Source: Parachryseolinea silvisoli (GTDB taxonomy: Bacteria > Bacteroidota > Bacteroidia > Cytophagales > Cyclobacteriaceae). From it: a DNA stretch of 64,000 bases. Within the stretch, counting starts at the first letter, position 1, and every line of letters starts with the position of its first letter. The stretch is from the NCBI RefSeq assembly GCF_021190955.1, contig NZ_JAIOAO010000002.1, positions 372,001-436,000 of the forward strand, written 5' to 3'. Below are positions 1 to 8,664 of this stretch, in pieces. A model generated the notes under the pieces. The model made no database searches. It was not told the origin of the DNA and saw nothing but the letters and a program-made list of their open reading frames with translations. Position numbers and translations under genes: made by a program.

Positions 1-138
1 GTGACGGATAAAGGCCTGACCCTGCTGAAAAAAATGGATGCTGATGACCGTGGACCATCATTCCTGTCTGTATTTGAAAATCTTACAAAAAAAGAAGCTC
101 GCGAGTTGAACCGCATTTTGGATAAGTTGCGCAGTTAA
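1..138 (+). CDS. C-terminal end of a MarR-family transcriptional regulator (partial)
   Basis: Only the last 45 codons lie in the window, ending in TAA. The visible part opens with TDKGLTLLKKMD and ends with LTKKEARELNRILDKLR. This is the usual close of a MarR protein: the end of the wing, then the long dimerisation helix with a short Leu-rich tail. The DNA-binding helix-turn-helix is outside the window, so the family call rests on the tail alone. A strong palindrome begins 11 bases after the stop, followed by a pirin / nitroreductase / OsmC operon on the same strand. That is a common arrangement for a MarR regulator of oxidative or electrophile stress; the link is inference. Confidence 0.6.
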   Translation: MTDKGLTLLKKMDADDRGPSFLSVFENLTKKEARELNRILDKLRS

Positions 139-149
139 AAAAATTCACG

Positions 150-175
150 ACAACTATTGTAATAACAACAGTTGT
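150..175. promoter_or_regulatory. 26-bp imperfect palindrome, candidate MarR operator
   Basis: The half sites are ACAACTATTGT and ACAACAGTTGT around a short AT centre. Comparing the 26 bases with their reverse complement, 22 positions agree. It sits between the MarR-like gene and the pirin operon, where a repressor could block the operon promoter. MarR dimers bind palindromes of roughly this size. The assignment as operator is inference. Confidence 0.55.
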
Positions 176-180
176 GTGAA

Positions 181-192
181 CTTCGATCGAAG
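181..192. promoter_or_regulatory. Perfect 12-bp palindrome
   Basis: The sequence CTTCGATCGAAG equals its own reverse complement. It lies five bases after the 26-bp palindrome and about 60 bases before the preferred pirin start. It could be a second protein-binding site or a short hairpin in the leader. No T-run follows, so it is not a terminator. Confidence 0.4.
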
Positions 193-252
193 GGGTTGTG
201 TTAAGTGATTGAACATTGGTCGGAAGGACGATCAAATCAACAAATTACCTTT

Positions 253-963
253 ATGAATACCGTACTGCACAAATCAAACACCCGTGGTAATGCTAATCAC
301 GGCTGGCTCGATAGCCACCACACGTTTAGCTTCGCGCATTATTACGATCCTACCCGTATGCATTTTGGGGCGTTGCGTGTCCTGAACGATGACGCAGTGG
401 CTCCAGGCAAAGGCTTTGGCACCCACCCGCACGATAACATGGAGATCATTTCGATCCCGCTGCACGGCGACCTGGAGCACAAAGACAGCATGGGAAACAC
501 GGCCGTAATCCAGGAAAATGATGTACAGATCATGAGCGCCGGCACGGGCATCTATCACTCGGAATACAATAAGAATTCGGACAAGCCGGTAAAATTCCTG
601 CAGATCTGGGTGTTCCCGAAAGAAAAAAACATACAGCCGCGCTATGAGCAGAAGACGTATCTGCCAGAAGACCGCGTGAACAAATTACAGGTGGTAGTAG
701 CGCCGACGGATTCGCCGGAGAGCGTACGCATCAACCAGGATGCCTGGTTTTCGCTTGGCAACCTGAAGAAAGGTTTTCAAACGGAGTACACGCTCCACAA
801 ACAAGGTACGGGTGTGTATGCGTTTGTACTTGAAGGAAGCGTAACGATACAAGGGCAGCGCCTGGAGCGTCGTGATGGATTTGGCATCTGGAATACGGAG
901 AGCTTATCGATCCTGGCGGACGAGGATGCTGAAATCCTGTTGATGGAAGTTCCGATGAATTAA
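253..963 (+). CDS. Pirin family protein (bicupin)
   Basis: This 236-residue cupin-fold protein matches pirin in length and motifs. The N-terminal motif HGWLDSHHTFSF is followed by GFGTHPHDNMEI and GTGIYHSEYN. These give the metal ligands His58, His60, His102 and Glu104 in the preferred numbering, equivalent to the iron site of human pirin. Some bacterial pirins show quercetin dioxygenase activity, but the physiological substrate is unclear. The ATG at 253 is preferred because family members begin there (MNTVLHK). The frame is open upstream to a GTG at 205, which would add 16 non-conserved residues. It is the first gene of an apparent operon with a nitroreductase and an OsmC protein. Confidence 0.9.
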   Translation: MNTVLHKSNTRGNANHGWLDSHHTFSFAHYYDPTRMHFGALRVLNDDAVAPGKGFGTHPHDNMEIISIPLHGDLEHKDSMGNTAVIQENDVQIMSAGTGIYHSEYNKNSDKPVKFLQIWVFPKEKNIQPRYEQKTYLPEDRVNKLQVVVAPTDSPESVRINQDAWFSLGNLKKGFQTEYTLHKQGTGVYAFVLEGSVTIQGQRLERRDGFGIWNTESLSILADEDAEILLMEVPMN

Positions 964-1003
964 AAAGTGTAAATTACCTGCCGTATTTGTGATCCTTGAA
1001 GCT

Positions 1004-1582
1004 ATGCAGAAGTCATCCACGATCGAATATCCGGTTACGGCACTGATACAAAACAGGAAGAGCACACGGGCATTTTCAGCGGCCCCGATCGAAGGCGAGA
1101 AAATCTACTCGCTGTTCGAGGCCACGCGCTGGGCACCGTCCAGCGCCAACGAGCAACCTTGGGTATATATCTACGCCACACGCGACCAGGAAACACTTTG
1201 GAACAAGATGTTTGATTGTCTGGACGAGGGGAATAAGATCTGGACCAAGGATGCTCCCTTGCTGATCGCCAGCCTGGCACGCAAACATTTTACGCGCTAC
1301 AGCAGCGCCAATGCACACGCCATGTACGACCTGGGAGGAGCCAACTCCTTCCTGTCGTTACAGGCGGTGGAGCTGGGCTTGCAAGTGCGCCAGATGGCAG
1401 GCTTTGATATGCCGAAGGCCGTTGTCAACCTGCAGGTGCCCGATACGTTTGAGGTCGGTGTATTTCTCGCCGTAGGGTATCCCGGCGACCCGGCCTCCCT
1501 TCCGGAAAAGCTCAAGCTGCGCGAGCTGGCACCTCGCGAGCGTTTCCTGCAGCAAGAATTTGTCATGAACAGAACTTTCTAA
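1004..1582 (+). CDS. Nitroreductase family protein
   Basis: The product is about 192 residues with the FMN-dependent nitroreductase fold. Visible features are RKSTRAFS near the N terminus (flavin phosphate contact), WAPSSANEQPW, the central DLGGANSFLSLQAVELGL and FLAVGYPGDP near the end. The family reduces nitro groups, quinones or other electrophiles with NAD(P)H. The ATG at 1004 is preferred; an in-frame GTG at 989 would add five residues. It follows pirin by 40 bases, and its stop overlaps the OsmC start by one base (TAATG), so the two are translationally coupled. The substrate cannot be read from the sequence. Confidence 0.9.
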   Translation: MQKSSTIEYPVTALIQNRKSTRAFSAAPIEGEKIYSLFEATRWAPSSANEQPWVYIYATRDQETLWNKMFDCLDEGNKIWTKDAPLLIASLARKHFTRYSSANAHAMYDLGGANSFLSLQAVELGLQVRQMAGFDMPKAVVNLQVPDTFEVGVFLAVGYPGDPASLPEKLKLRELAPRERFLQQEFVMNRTF

Positions 1583-1992
1583 TGATCCCTGAAAAAACTG
1601 CCGTGGCGACGATCGGTACCGATTCGTACTACACCACCCTGGAGTCAACGGTGCATACGTTACACGCCGACGAACCTATCGGGAGCGGCGGCACGGACCG
1701 GGGTCCGAGCCCCCACGATTTTCTGCGGATGTCACTCGCCTCGTGCACAGCCATTACGTTGCGGATGTATGCCAATCGTAAAAACTTTGATGTACAGCAA
1801 ATACAGGTGAAAGTACTGAGCGAGCAGGTTGAAGGAAAAACGATCTTTCACCGCGACGTTGTTATTACCGGCAACCTGGATGAAACGCAGCACAAGCGGA
1901 TGTTACAGATTGCCAATGCTTGTCCTGTGCACAAGACGCTGACCAATCCCATCGAAATTCAGACAAACCTGTCGGCTACTGCTCCTCGCTAA
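1582..1992 (+). CDS. OsmC family peroxiredoxin-like protein
   Basis: This 136-residue protein has the OsmC/Ohr layout. The first redox cysteine is Cys55 in LASCTAITLRMYANRK and the second is Cys114 in NACPVHKTL. OsmC proteins reduce organic hydroperoxides or react with other electrophiles through this Cys pair. It closes the pirin-nitroreductase-OsmC operon, giving three small stress enzymes downstream of a probable MarR regulator. Its last 17 bases overlap the 3' end of the convergent flippase-like gene. It differs from the second OsmC protein at 46274, which has an additional cysteine (Cys47). Confidence 0.92.
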   Translation: MIPEKTAVATIGTDSYYTTLESTVHTLHADEPIGSGGTDRGPSPHDFLRMSLASCTAITLRMYANRKNFDVQQIQVKVLSEQVEGKTIFHRDVVITGNLDETQHKRMLQIANACPVHKTLTNPIEIQTNLSATAPR

Positions 1993-2995
1993 TAAGCGCT
2001 TCGCGTTTCACCCGGTGGGACGTCAGCAACAGAGAGATTGCGCCTGCGAGAATCATGATGGCTGTTTGCCAGCCGTGGAAAATGAAGGTGAAGGCTGTGG
2101 CGTCAGCACTGTTAACATGGTATAAAAACACCAATCCCTGGGGTACAAGCAGATGATAAGAGCCTGTGCCTCCCGGCAGTGGTACCGCCATGGCAATGGA
2201 GCCGATAGCGAACAAGCTCAGCACAGCGCCAAAGCCCAGCTCGGCGGTAGACGGGAATGCCTTCAACACCGTATAGCTCATCAGGAAGTATAACATCCAG
2301 ATGGCGGCGGAGTAGAATATAAATTGCGCCTTATTTTCCAACCGGAATACGGAAAGCAGCCCCTCTCTGAATCCATACCACGTTTTACGGATAAAATTCA
2401 TGACGCGCTCGTTGCGTTTTACAAACCATATCACAAATGCACCTGCCATGAGCACCGGCACTACGATATATAGCAGCGTCTGCACGCGATTGGTACTATG
2501 GGATAGATTGATCGGCAATGTTTCTACGAAAGCAAATAACTTTTGCGATTCAACGGCAAACGAAATGACGATCAACGTCAACAGACAGAGCAAGTCGATA
2601 ATGCGCTCCACGACCACCGTGCCAAACGACATGTCTACCGGTACTTTTTCCAGCTTGTATAAATTGTAACAGCGCGACACTTCGCCCCCACGCGGAATGA
2701 CGAGGTTTACGAGATAGCCTACCATGAGGGAGTAGAAGCTATTCGCCAACGAGGGCGCATAACCGGCAGGGCCCATGAGCATACGCCAGCGGGCAGCGCG
2801 CACCAGGTGACTCAACATGGCAATGACGGCCATGAGCAACAGCCAGCCTTTGTTAGCCGATTGCCAGGTGACGTTAAGGTATTCCAGCTTATTCTCGCCC
2901 TTCAGGCCACGTAGCGACAATCCTATTAACAGAAAGGTGACAGCAAAGATGATCGCGTACTGGAGGATGGTCTTGAAGCGGGAAGATACAGTCAC
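1976..2995 (-). CDS. Flippase-like integral membrane protein (lysylphosphatidylglycerol synthase TM / UPF0104 family)
   Basis: This 339-residue membrane protein has about eight hydrophobic segments. Family hallmarks include RAARWRMLMG, the loop GYLVNLVIPRGGEVSRCY, and VVVERIIDLLCLL in the middle. Near the C terminus is PLPGGTGSYHLLVPQGL. The family resembles the membrane half of MprF, without the synthase domain, and is thought to move lipids or lipid-linked glycans. The substrate is unknown. It lies 27 bases after panD and appears to be the last gene of a panC-panD-flippase operon. It ends in a 17-base tail-to-tail overlap with the OsmC gene. Confidence 0.85.
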   Translation of the reverse strand: MTVSSRFKTILQYAIIFAVTFLLIGLSLRGLKGENKLEYLNVTWQSANKGWLLLMAVIAMLSHLVRAARWRMLMGPAGYAPSLANSFYSLMVGYLVNLVIPRGGEVSRCYNLYKLEKVPVDMSFGTVVVERIIDLLCLLTLIVISFAVESQKLFAFVETLPINLSHSTNRVQTLLYIVVPVLMAGAFVIWFVKRNERVMNFIRKTWYGFREGLLSVFRLENKAQFIFYSAAIWMLYFLMSYTVLKAFPSTAELGFGAVLSLFAIGSIAMAVPLPGGTGSYHLLVPQGLVFLYHVNSADATAFTFIFHGWQTAIMILAGAISLLLTSHRVKREALISEEQ

Positions 2996-3022
2996 GGTAT
3001 AGGGTTGAGTGTGGTCCCGGCG

Positions 3023-3370
3023 TTAGGACAGTTTATTGTCGGGGGTGGGGAATATAATGGTCGGTTTGAACGCTTTCGCTTTTTCAAACTTCATCGAGGC
3101 ATACGAGATCACAATAACGATATCACCGACCTGCGCTTTACGCGCTGCAGGACCGTTAAGGCATACCATGCCGGAGCCGCGTTCGCCGCGAATGATATAG
3201 GTTTCGAGGCGTTCACCGTTGTTAACGTTTACAACCGTTACTTTTTCGCCTTCGATCATGTTGGCCGCGTCCAGCAGATCTTCGTCGATGGAGATGCTGC
3301 CCACGTAGTGCAGCTCGGCCTGTGTGATCTTTGCGCGGTGTATTTTCGACTTTAGAACTTCAATTCTCAC
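3023..3370 (-). CDS. panD: Aspartate 1-decarboxylase
   Basis: PanD makes beta-alanine from L-aspartate for pantothenate and coenzyme A. The protein is 115 residues, the normal length, when started at the GTG at 3370 ([20 protein letters not shown]). The frame continues open upstream, but that part runs into panC and is not conserved. The self-cleavage site is Gly24-Ser25 in HYVGSISID, which yields the pyruvoyl cofactor. The conserved block [17 protein letters not shown] follows. The start is 11 bases after the panC stop, so the two genes are co-transcribed. The C-terminal tail is slightly longer than usual. Confidence 0.95.
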   Translation of the reverse strand: MRIEVLKSKIHRAKITQAELHYVGSISIDEDLLDAANMIEGEKVTVVNVNNGERLETYIIRGERGSGMVCLNGPAARKAQVGDIVIVISYASMKFEKAKAFKPTIIFPTPDNKLS

Positions 3371-3381
3371 GTTGGTGGTTG

Positions 3382-4236
3382 TTACTGTAAAAACATGTTG
3401 TCGATCAATCGGACTTCCCCTACAAAACCTGCTATACACATGATCGGCTGGCCTGAAAGCGAGTCTGACGCCTTAACGTTTTCCAGGATATTTAAGTTTT
3501 TGCTGTCGGCTAATTCAAAGTATTCCAGTGAAACTTGCCGTTCGTCAAATTTTGCCTGTACAATGGCGCGGGCATCTTGCACCGTTTTGCCTTGCTGCAG
3601 GGCTTGTTTGGCGCCCAAGAGTGATTCGTAGAACACGGTGGCTACCTGCCGCTGCTCCGGGTTTAAACGTAGGTTGCGCGAGGACATCGCCAGGCCGTCT
3701 TCTTCACGCGAGGTAGGCACGCTGGTGAGCTCCAGGTCGAAATTCAGCTCTTCCACCAGGCGGCGTATAACCGCGAACTGTTGCCAGTCTTTCTGGCCAA
3801 AATAGGCCTGGGTGGGTTGAATGATATTAAACAGCTTGGAAACGACTAATCCCACGCCGCTGAAGTGTCCTGGGCGGAAAGCCCCTTCCATGACCTTATC
3901 CAGGTGACCGAAATCGAACCTGATAATCGCCTTCTCGGGATACATTTCGCTCGCCTCCGGACAAAAAACAGCATCACACTCAACTTTTTCGAGTAATAAA
4001 GTGTCTTTATCTAAAGTGCGGGGATATTTCTGCAGATCGCTGGGATTGTTGAACTGTGTAGGGTTTACAAAGATGGAGCAAACCGTTACATCGTTCTGCG
4101 CTGCTGAAGCCTTGATAAGGGATAAATGCCCCGCATGTAAGGCGCCCATGGTCGGGACGAGTCCGACAGACTTACCCGCGCGTTTTTGGGCGTTCAGAAA
4201 GGCTTTTAATGGGGCTATTTGCTTGAAAATCTCCAT
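3382..4236 (-). CDS. panC: Pantothenate synthetase (pantoate--beta-alanine ligase)
   Basis: PanC joins pantoate to the beta-alanine made by PanD, using ATP. The 284-residue protein has the cytidylyltransferase-like motifs [13 protein letters not shown] (HxGH), NPTQFN, and [17 protein letters not shown], with MSSRN replacing the KMSKS loop. The ATG at 4236 ([14 protein letters not shown]) is chosen over an in-frame start 18 bases upstream, because the family starts there and a good -7 element lies at 4262-4269. It is the first gene of panC-panD-flippase, divergent from the degenerate glycogen-synthase-like gene. Confidence 0.95.
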   Translation of the reverse strand: MEIFKQIAPLKAFLNAQKRAGKSVGLVPTMGALHAGHLSLIKASAAQNDVTVCSIFVNPTQFNNPSDLQKYPRTLDKDTLLLEKVECDAVFCPEASEMYPEKAIIRFDFGHLDKVMEGAFRPGHFSGVGLVVSKLFNIIQPTQAYFGQKDWQQFAVIRRLVEELNFDLELTSVPTSREEDGLAMSSRNLRLNPEQRQVATVFYESLLGAKQALQQGKTVQDARAIVQAKFDERQVSLEYFELADSKNLNILENVKASDSLSGQPIMCIAGFVGEVRLIDNMFLQ

Positions 4237-4261
4237 TTTACGCCGCTTTGGCAAAGGGGGT

Positions 4262-4269
4262 CAAAGATA
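4262..4269 (-). promoter_or_regulatory. -7 promoter element for panC
   Basis: Read on the minus strand this is TATCTTTG, a full match to the Bacteroidota TAnnTTTG element. It ends about 25 bases before the panC ATG. No clear -33 TTG is visible at the expected spacing. Confidence 0.5.
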
Positions 4270-4289
4270 TAGGGAAAAAGGAAAATAAG

Positions 4290-4320
4290 TTGATCCAGGG
4301 GGTATTTTTTTGTACTTTTG
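4290..4320 (+). promoter_or_regulatory. Bacteroidota-type promoter for the glycogen-synthase-like / DUF4270 / glmS genes
   Basis: A TTG at 4290-4292 and TACTTTTG at 4313-4320 are separated by 20 bases. This matches the TTG / TAnnTTTG architecture used by the primary sigma factor of this phylum. The expected start site is about 30 bases before the ATG at 4360. It forms a divergent pair with the panC element about 45 bases away. Confidence 0.65.
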
Positions 4321-4359
4321 TGGCTCAATTTTCCGTTCTACTTTTAAAATCTAAGTAAT

Positions 4360-5160
4360 ATGTCAAAACTCCGTATCCTTTATGTAGCCAGCGAGATAAA
4401 CCCATTTTTGCAAACTTCAGAAGTAGCGGACTTTGTCCGTAAGCTTCCGCAAGCCATGCAGGAAAAGGGGATGGAGATCAGGATTCTCGTGCCGCGTTTT
4501 GGTATCATCAACGAACGTAAAAACCGGTTACATGAAGTAGTGAGGCTGTCGGGTATTAACATTGCCGTGGGGGATGAAGAGAAGCCTCTGATCATTAAAG
4601 TAGCGTCTATTCCGAACGCCAAGCTTCAAGTGTACTTTATCGATAACGAAGATTATTTCCATCGCAAGTCAGTTTTCCACGACAAAGAGAACAACTTCTA
4701 CGAAGACAACGACGAGCGCGCTATCTTTTTCTGCAAGGGTGTTATTGAAACCGTGCGTAAGTTGGGCTGGGCCCCGGACGTAGTTCATTGCAACGACTGG
4801 ATCACAAGCTTTATACCGCTGTATCTCAAGACGACCTACAAGAACGACCCGTTGTTTAAAAACACCAAGACCGTTTTCACGATCTATAACAATGCCTTTA
4901 CACACAAATTCAAAGGTGACCTTATGGACAAGGTGAAGATGATGGACATTGAAGACAACATGTTGGGCAACTTGAAGTCAGCAGACTTCGAAGGCTTTAT
5001 CAAATTGGGTATAGAGTTTTCGGATGCCGTACTGGCCGAAGGCGAAACCAAAAAACTGGAAGGCCTTTTCAAGAAAATCAAAGAGAAGAAAGTCGAAACA
5101 ATCAAGGAAGAAAACTACACCGAATCCTATTTTAATTTCTATAATGAACTTGTGGGTTAA
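4360..5160 (+). CDS. Truncated, degenerate glycogen/starch synthase-like protein (GT5 N-terminal domain only)
   Basis: The 266-residue product aligns with only the N-terminal starch-synthase domain. It has RILYVASEINPF at the start and WAPDVVHCNDWITSFIPLYLK in the middle. The usual KTGGLADV loop, which binds ADP-glucose, reads QTSEVADFV at residues 18-26, so the Lys and both Gly are gone. There is no C-terminal GT1 domain, where full enzymes have about 470-500 residues. The C terminus is Lys/Glu-rich. It is probably not an active glycogen synthase; a regulatory or binding role is possible. The downstream DUF4270 gene starts inside its last 17 bases, so the pair is coupled. Confidence 0.8.
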   Translation: MSKLRILYVASEINPFLQTSEVADFVRKLPQAMQEKGMEIRILVPRFGIINERKNRLHEVVRLSGINIAVGDEEKPLIIKVASIPNAKLQVYFIDNEDYFHRKSVFHDKENNFYEDNDERAIFFCKGVIETVRKLGWAPDVVHCNDWITSFIPLYLKTTYKNDPLFKNTKTVFTIYNNAFTHKFKGDLMDKVKMMDIEDNMLGNLKSADFEGFIKLGIEFSDAVLAEGETKKLEGLFKKIKEKKVETIKEENYTESYFNFYNELVG

Positions 5161-6757
5161 TCGCATTCAAGGGCAACTGACCGTATTGGCAGTTGCCTTA
5201 TTTTTTTTCTCATGCGAAGATGAGGCCAACCGATTAGGATATCCAAATCCAAATTCCAAATTCGATCTCAAGACCATCGACATTCCCGTGACGAGTAGCA
5301 TCCTGCTATTGGATTCTGTTCGCACGTCGAACTATGATGCCGTCAACGACGTGAACCGGTTCCTCGTGGGCCGGTATAACGACTCCCGTTTTGGTGACAT
5401 CGCGTCGGCCACTTTCGCCGAGCTGTTGCCCGCCGATACGCTCGAGATCGACACGCTGAACAACAACGGCGTCATTACACGCGATGACGCGGTGTTTGAC
5501 TCGGTGTCCATTCAGTTCCGTCATGACTTTTACGTATACGGCGCTGCCGGCAACACGCAGCAACAAATTGCTGTTCACGAGGTGACAGAAAGGCTCGTGG
5601 CTGGGTATACGGTAACCAAGACCACACACATTGGTGGCCAGCAGAAGCCGCAGGAAATTACATACCCGCAGCCGCAGCTGTACCTGAGCAAAACTACAAT
5701 ACCCTACAACCCTGTGGCGCTGGGTACCAAAACCTATGGCGTGGACAGGGACAAGCACATCAGCTATGCTGCTGATGCTACGCCTCCGGAAATCATCACG
5801 TCGGTAAACCTGGACCCCGCGTTTGGGCAACGGTTGTTTGATCTGATCCGCGAAAACCCGGATTCCGCGCAGAGCCGTGCCTTCTTCCAGAAACACCTGA
5901 AGGGTATTGCAATCATTCCACAAGGAGACAAAGTGATTGGCTTTAATCCCGCCGACGCGCTGACGCGTTTGGAGATTCATTATCACACAACGAAAGAAGA
6001 CTCATTGATGCTGCCGATTACTTTTGCAGGCTTGGTGAGCTACAACCAAATTACAGCCGATCGTGCTGTATCCGAGTTAAGCGGTTTAAATACATTCTAT
6101 CAGGATACCGACCTGGGCAACGACCTGCGATATGTACAGGCCGGTACCGGTGTCGTGACAAAGATCGACTTCTCTGCATTCAAAAGCGCCCTGGACGGTC
6201 TTGGCCGGGTAGTGATCAACGATGCTGAGTTTATCATTAAAGACGTAGAAGATGGCGGTGTGCTGACGCCTCCGGGTAATCTGGCCGTGAAGCTAATCAA
6301 TAACAACAACCGGTTTATCGAGCTGCCCTTCCCCGGACGGAGCGGTGACTACCAAACGTCGTATAATAACATCGCGTCGTATGAAGGATTCATTAACTTC
6401 AACAACGATGCGACGACCAGCTATTCAAACTACTTTTATTTCGTACGTGGCTCGCGTTTTGCCTTTGACAGTACCTTCTTTGTGATGAACGATAACAGAA
6501 CGTTCCTGACACTGAACTACTCGGCGGATACGAAGACCTACCGGGGCAGTGCGCCGAGGTTCTTCCAGCAACTGTTCTTAAAGACAGGTGATGCTCCGCT
6601 CTTTACGAAGGCCGTCCTGCTGCCTTATGCGCCGGCAGCGGCCGCCTCGGATCCTCCATATGGCCGCCATATTTACGGCAAGATGTTGAACCGGGCAGCT
6701 TTCCGGAAGGATAACATCATCCTCCGGGTTTATTATACCACCCCTGCAATCAATTAA
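5144..6757 (+). CDS. DUF4270 family lipoprotein
   Basis: This 537-residue protein starts at the ATG at 5144, 17 bases before the upstream stop. It begins with a lipoprotein signal (hydrophobic LTVLAVALFFFSC, lipid-modified Cys24 followed by EDE). It is probably exported and outer-membrane anchored. DUF4270 proteins are widespread in Bacteroidota and commonly sit beside panC, the short glycogen-synthase-like gene and glmS. Their function is unknown. The body looks beta-rich, with long Asn/Tyr/Phe stretches. The frame is open upstream of 5144, but that part overlaps the previous gene and lacks a signal peptide. glmS follows after 14 bases. Confidence 0.85.
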   Translation: MNLWVNRIQGQLTVLAVALFFFSCEDEANRLGYPNPNSKFDLKTIDIPVTSSILLLDSVRTSNYDAVNDVNRFLVGRYNDSRFGDIASATFAELLPADTLEIDTLNNNGVITRDDAVFDSVSIQFRHDFYVYGAAGNTQQQIAVHEVTERLVAGYTVTKTTHIGGQQKPQEITYPQPQLYLSKTTIPYNPVALGTKTYGVDRDKHISYAADATPPEIITSVNLDPAFGQRLFDLIRENPDSAQSRAFFQKHLKGIAIIPQGDKVIGFNPADALTRLEIHYHTTKEDSLMLPITFAGLVSYNQITADRAVSELSGLNTFYQDTDLGNDLRYVQAGTGVVTKIDFSAFKSALDGLGRVVINDAEFIIKDVEDGGVLTPPGNLAVKLINNNNRFIELPFPGRSGDYQTSYNNIASYEGFINFNNDATTSYSNYFYFVRGSRFAFDSTFFVMNDNRTFLTLNYSADTKTYRGSAPRFFQQLFLKTGDAPLFTKAVLLPYAPAAAASDPPYGRHIYGKMLNRAAFRKDNIILRVYYTTPAIN

Positions 6758-6771
6758 AACAATTATTTTTT

Positions 6772-8607
6772 ATGTGCGGAATTGTTGCTTATGTGGGGCA
6801 TCGCCAAGCCCAGAAAATCATCATTAAAGGGCTTAAGCGCCTGGAGTATCGTGGTTACGATAGCGCCGGGATCGCCCTGTTGAACGGTGGTTTGAACGTT
6901 TACAAGAAGAAAGGAAAAGTATCGGAACTGGAAGAGTACCTGAAAGGTAAGAGTCTCGACAGCCACATCGGTATTGGTCACACGCGCTGGGCTACCCACG
7001 GCGAACCTAACGACGCTAATGCTCACCCGCACTACTCGGCTTCGGGCAAACTTGCCATTATTCACAACGGTATCATCGAGAACTATAACTCGCTGAAGCA
7101 AGAGCTGCTCCGCAAGGGCCACGTCTTCCACAGCGATACCGATACAGAAGTGTTCATTCACTTTATTGAAGACATCAAAGACAACGAACGTTGCTCGCTG
7201 GAAGAAGCGGTGCGACTGGCGTTGACCAAAGTGGTCGGTGCGTATGCCATCGTGATCATGTCCCTGGAAGATCCGAACTTACTCGTGGCCGCCCGGAAGG
7301 GTAGCCCGATGGTGGTAGGTGTCGGCAAAGAAGAATTCTTCCTGGCATCGGATGCTACGCCGATCGTGGAGTATACCAATGAAGTTATATACCTGAATGA
7401 TCAGGAGATCGTCGTGATCCGCGACGGCGAGCTGAGCATCAAAGACACAGCGAACTTGCCGCTGACGCCGTACATCCAAACCATCGACCTTGAATTGGAG
7501 GCGATTGAGAAGGGTGGTTACGAGCACTTCATGATCAAAGAGATTTTCGAGCAGCCCCGGTCTATCCGTGATTGTCTCCGCGGGCGTCTGGATTCGCAAT
7601 CGGGACGTCTGATTCTCGGCGGTTTGCGCGAGTATGTCAACAAGCTTGTTAATGCAGACCGTATTCTGATTGTAGCCTGCGGTACTTCCTGGCATGCAGG
7701 CCTGGTGGCCGAGTATTTCTTTGAAGAGTTCTGCCGCATCCCGGTCGAAGTTGAATATGCGTCGGAGTTCCGTTACAGAAACCCGGTGATCCGTGAAGGC
7801 GACGTGGTGATTGCTATTTCGCAATCCGGTGAAACCGCCGATACGCTGGCAGCCATCGAGCTTGCCAAATCAAAAGGCGCTATCATCTTTGGTGTATGTA
7901 ACGTAGTCGGCTCGTCGATTGCGCGCGCTACACACGCGGGTGCATATACGCACGCCGGTCCCGAGATCGGTGTGGCCAGCACAAAAGCCTTTACTGCACA
8001 GCTGACGGTGTTGAACATGATCGCATTGATTGTGGCGCAGAAGAAAGGCACCATTACCGAGCAAAAGCTGCACGAGCTGCTGACGGAAATGGAGAACATT
8101 CCGGAGAAAGTAGAGAAGGCTTTGAAATTGAACGATCAAATTCGGGAGATCGCGGCTACCTTTAAAGATGCCCGCAACTTTATATACCTGGGTCGTGGTT
8201 ATAACTTCCCCGTAGCACTGGAAGGTGCCTTGAAGCTGAAAGAGATCTCGTACATTCACGCAGAAGGCTATCCGGCGGCAGAAATGAAGCACGGTCCGAT
8301 TGCGCTGATCGACGACGAGATGCCGGTAGTATTCATCGCGACACGCGATAGCTCGTACGAGAAAGTAGTTTCAAATATTCAAGAGGTGAAAGCTCGTAAA
8401 GGCCGCGTAATTTCCGTCGTAACGGAAGGCGACCAGCAGATTCCGAAAATGTCGGAGTTTGTGATCGAAGTGCCCGCGGTGCACGAGGCCCTGATGCCGA
8501 TGGTGTCCGTTATTCCGCTACAGCTGCTCTCCTATCACATTGCTGTGATGCGTGGTTGTAACGTAGACCAGCCGCGTAACCTGGCAAAGTCGGTGACAGT
8601 AGAGTAA
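6772..8607 (+). CDS. glmS: Glutamine--fructose-6-phosphate aminotransferase (isomerizing)
   Basis: GlmS makes glucosamine-6-phosphate from fructose-6-phosphate and glutamine, the first step to UDP-GlcNAc for peptidoglycan and lipopolysaccharide. The 611-residue length is standard. After Met removal the nucleophile is Cys2 (MCGIVAYVGH), in an Ntn glutaminase domain with GHTRWATHG and HNGIIENY. Two SIS sugar domains follow (ISQSGETADTLAA and EGALKLKEISYIHAEGY), and the C terminus ends NLAKSVTVE. It is separated by only 14 bases from the DUF4270 gene, leaving no room for a glmS ribozyme. A hairpin terminator follows. Confidence 0.97.
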   Translation: MCGIVAYVGHRQAQKIIIKGLKRLEYRGYDSAGIALLNGGLNVYKKKGKVSELEEYLKGKSLDSHIGIGHTRWATHGEPNDANAHPHYSASGKLAIIHNGIIENYNSLKQELLRKGHVFHSDTDTEVFIHFIEDIKDNERCSLEEAVRLALTKVVGAYAIVIMSLEDPNLLVAARKGSPMVVGVGKEEFFLASDATPIVEYTNEVIYLNDQEIVVIRDGELSIKDTANLPLTPYIQTIDLELEAIEKGGYEHFMIKEIFEQPRSIRDCLRGRLDSQSGRLILGGLREYVNKLVNADRILIVACGTSWHAGLVAEYFFEEFCRIPVEVEYASEFRYRNPVIREGDVVIAISQSGETADTLAAIELAKSKGAIIFGVCNVVGSSIARATHAGAYTHAGPEIGVASTKAFTAQLTVLNMIALIVAQKKGTITEQKLHELLTEMENIPEKVEKALKLNDQIREIAATFKDARNFIYLGRGYNFPVALEGALKLKEISYIHAEGYPAAEMKHGPIALIDDEMPVVFIATRDSSYEKVVSNIQEVKARKGRVISVVTEGDQQIPKMSEFVIEVPAVHEALMPMVSVIPLQLLSYHIAVMRGCNVDQPRNLAKSVTVE

Positions 8608-8634
8608 GACCACAACCTGATTTAAGATTTACAG

Positions 8635-8664
8635 AAGTCCTCTCGTTACGGGAGGACTTTTTTT
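8635..8664 (+). terminator. Rho-independent terminator after glmS
   Basis: The arms AAGTCCTC (8635-8642) and GAGGACTT (8652-8659) form a stem extendable by one wobble and one C-G pair. A run of seven T follows from 8658. The stop codon of the convergent gene begins inside the T run. The minus-strand reading has no U-tract, so it serves glmS. Confidence 0.85.

Noticed and set aside
4360-6757. Frameshift joining the short glycogen-synthase-like gene to the next frame
   Set aside because: The downstream frame begins with its own lipoprotein signal and is DUF4270, not the missing glycosyltransferase half.
6758-6771. glmS ribozyme upstream of glmS
   Set aside because: Only 14 bases separate the genes, too few for the ribozyme.
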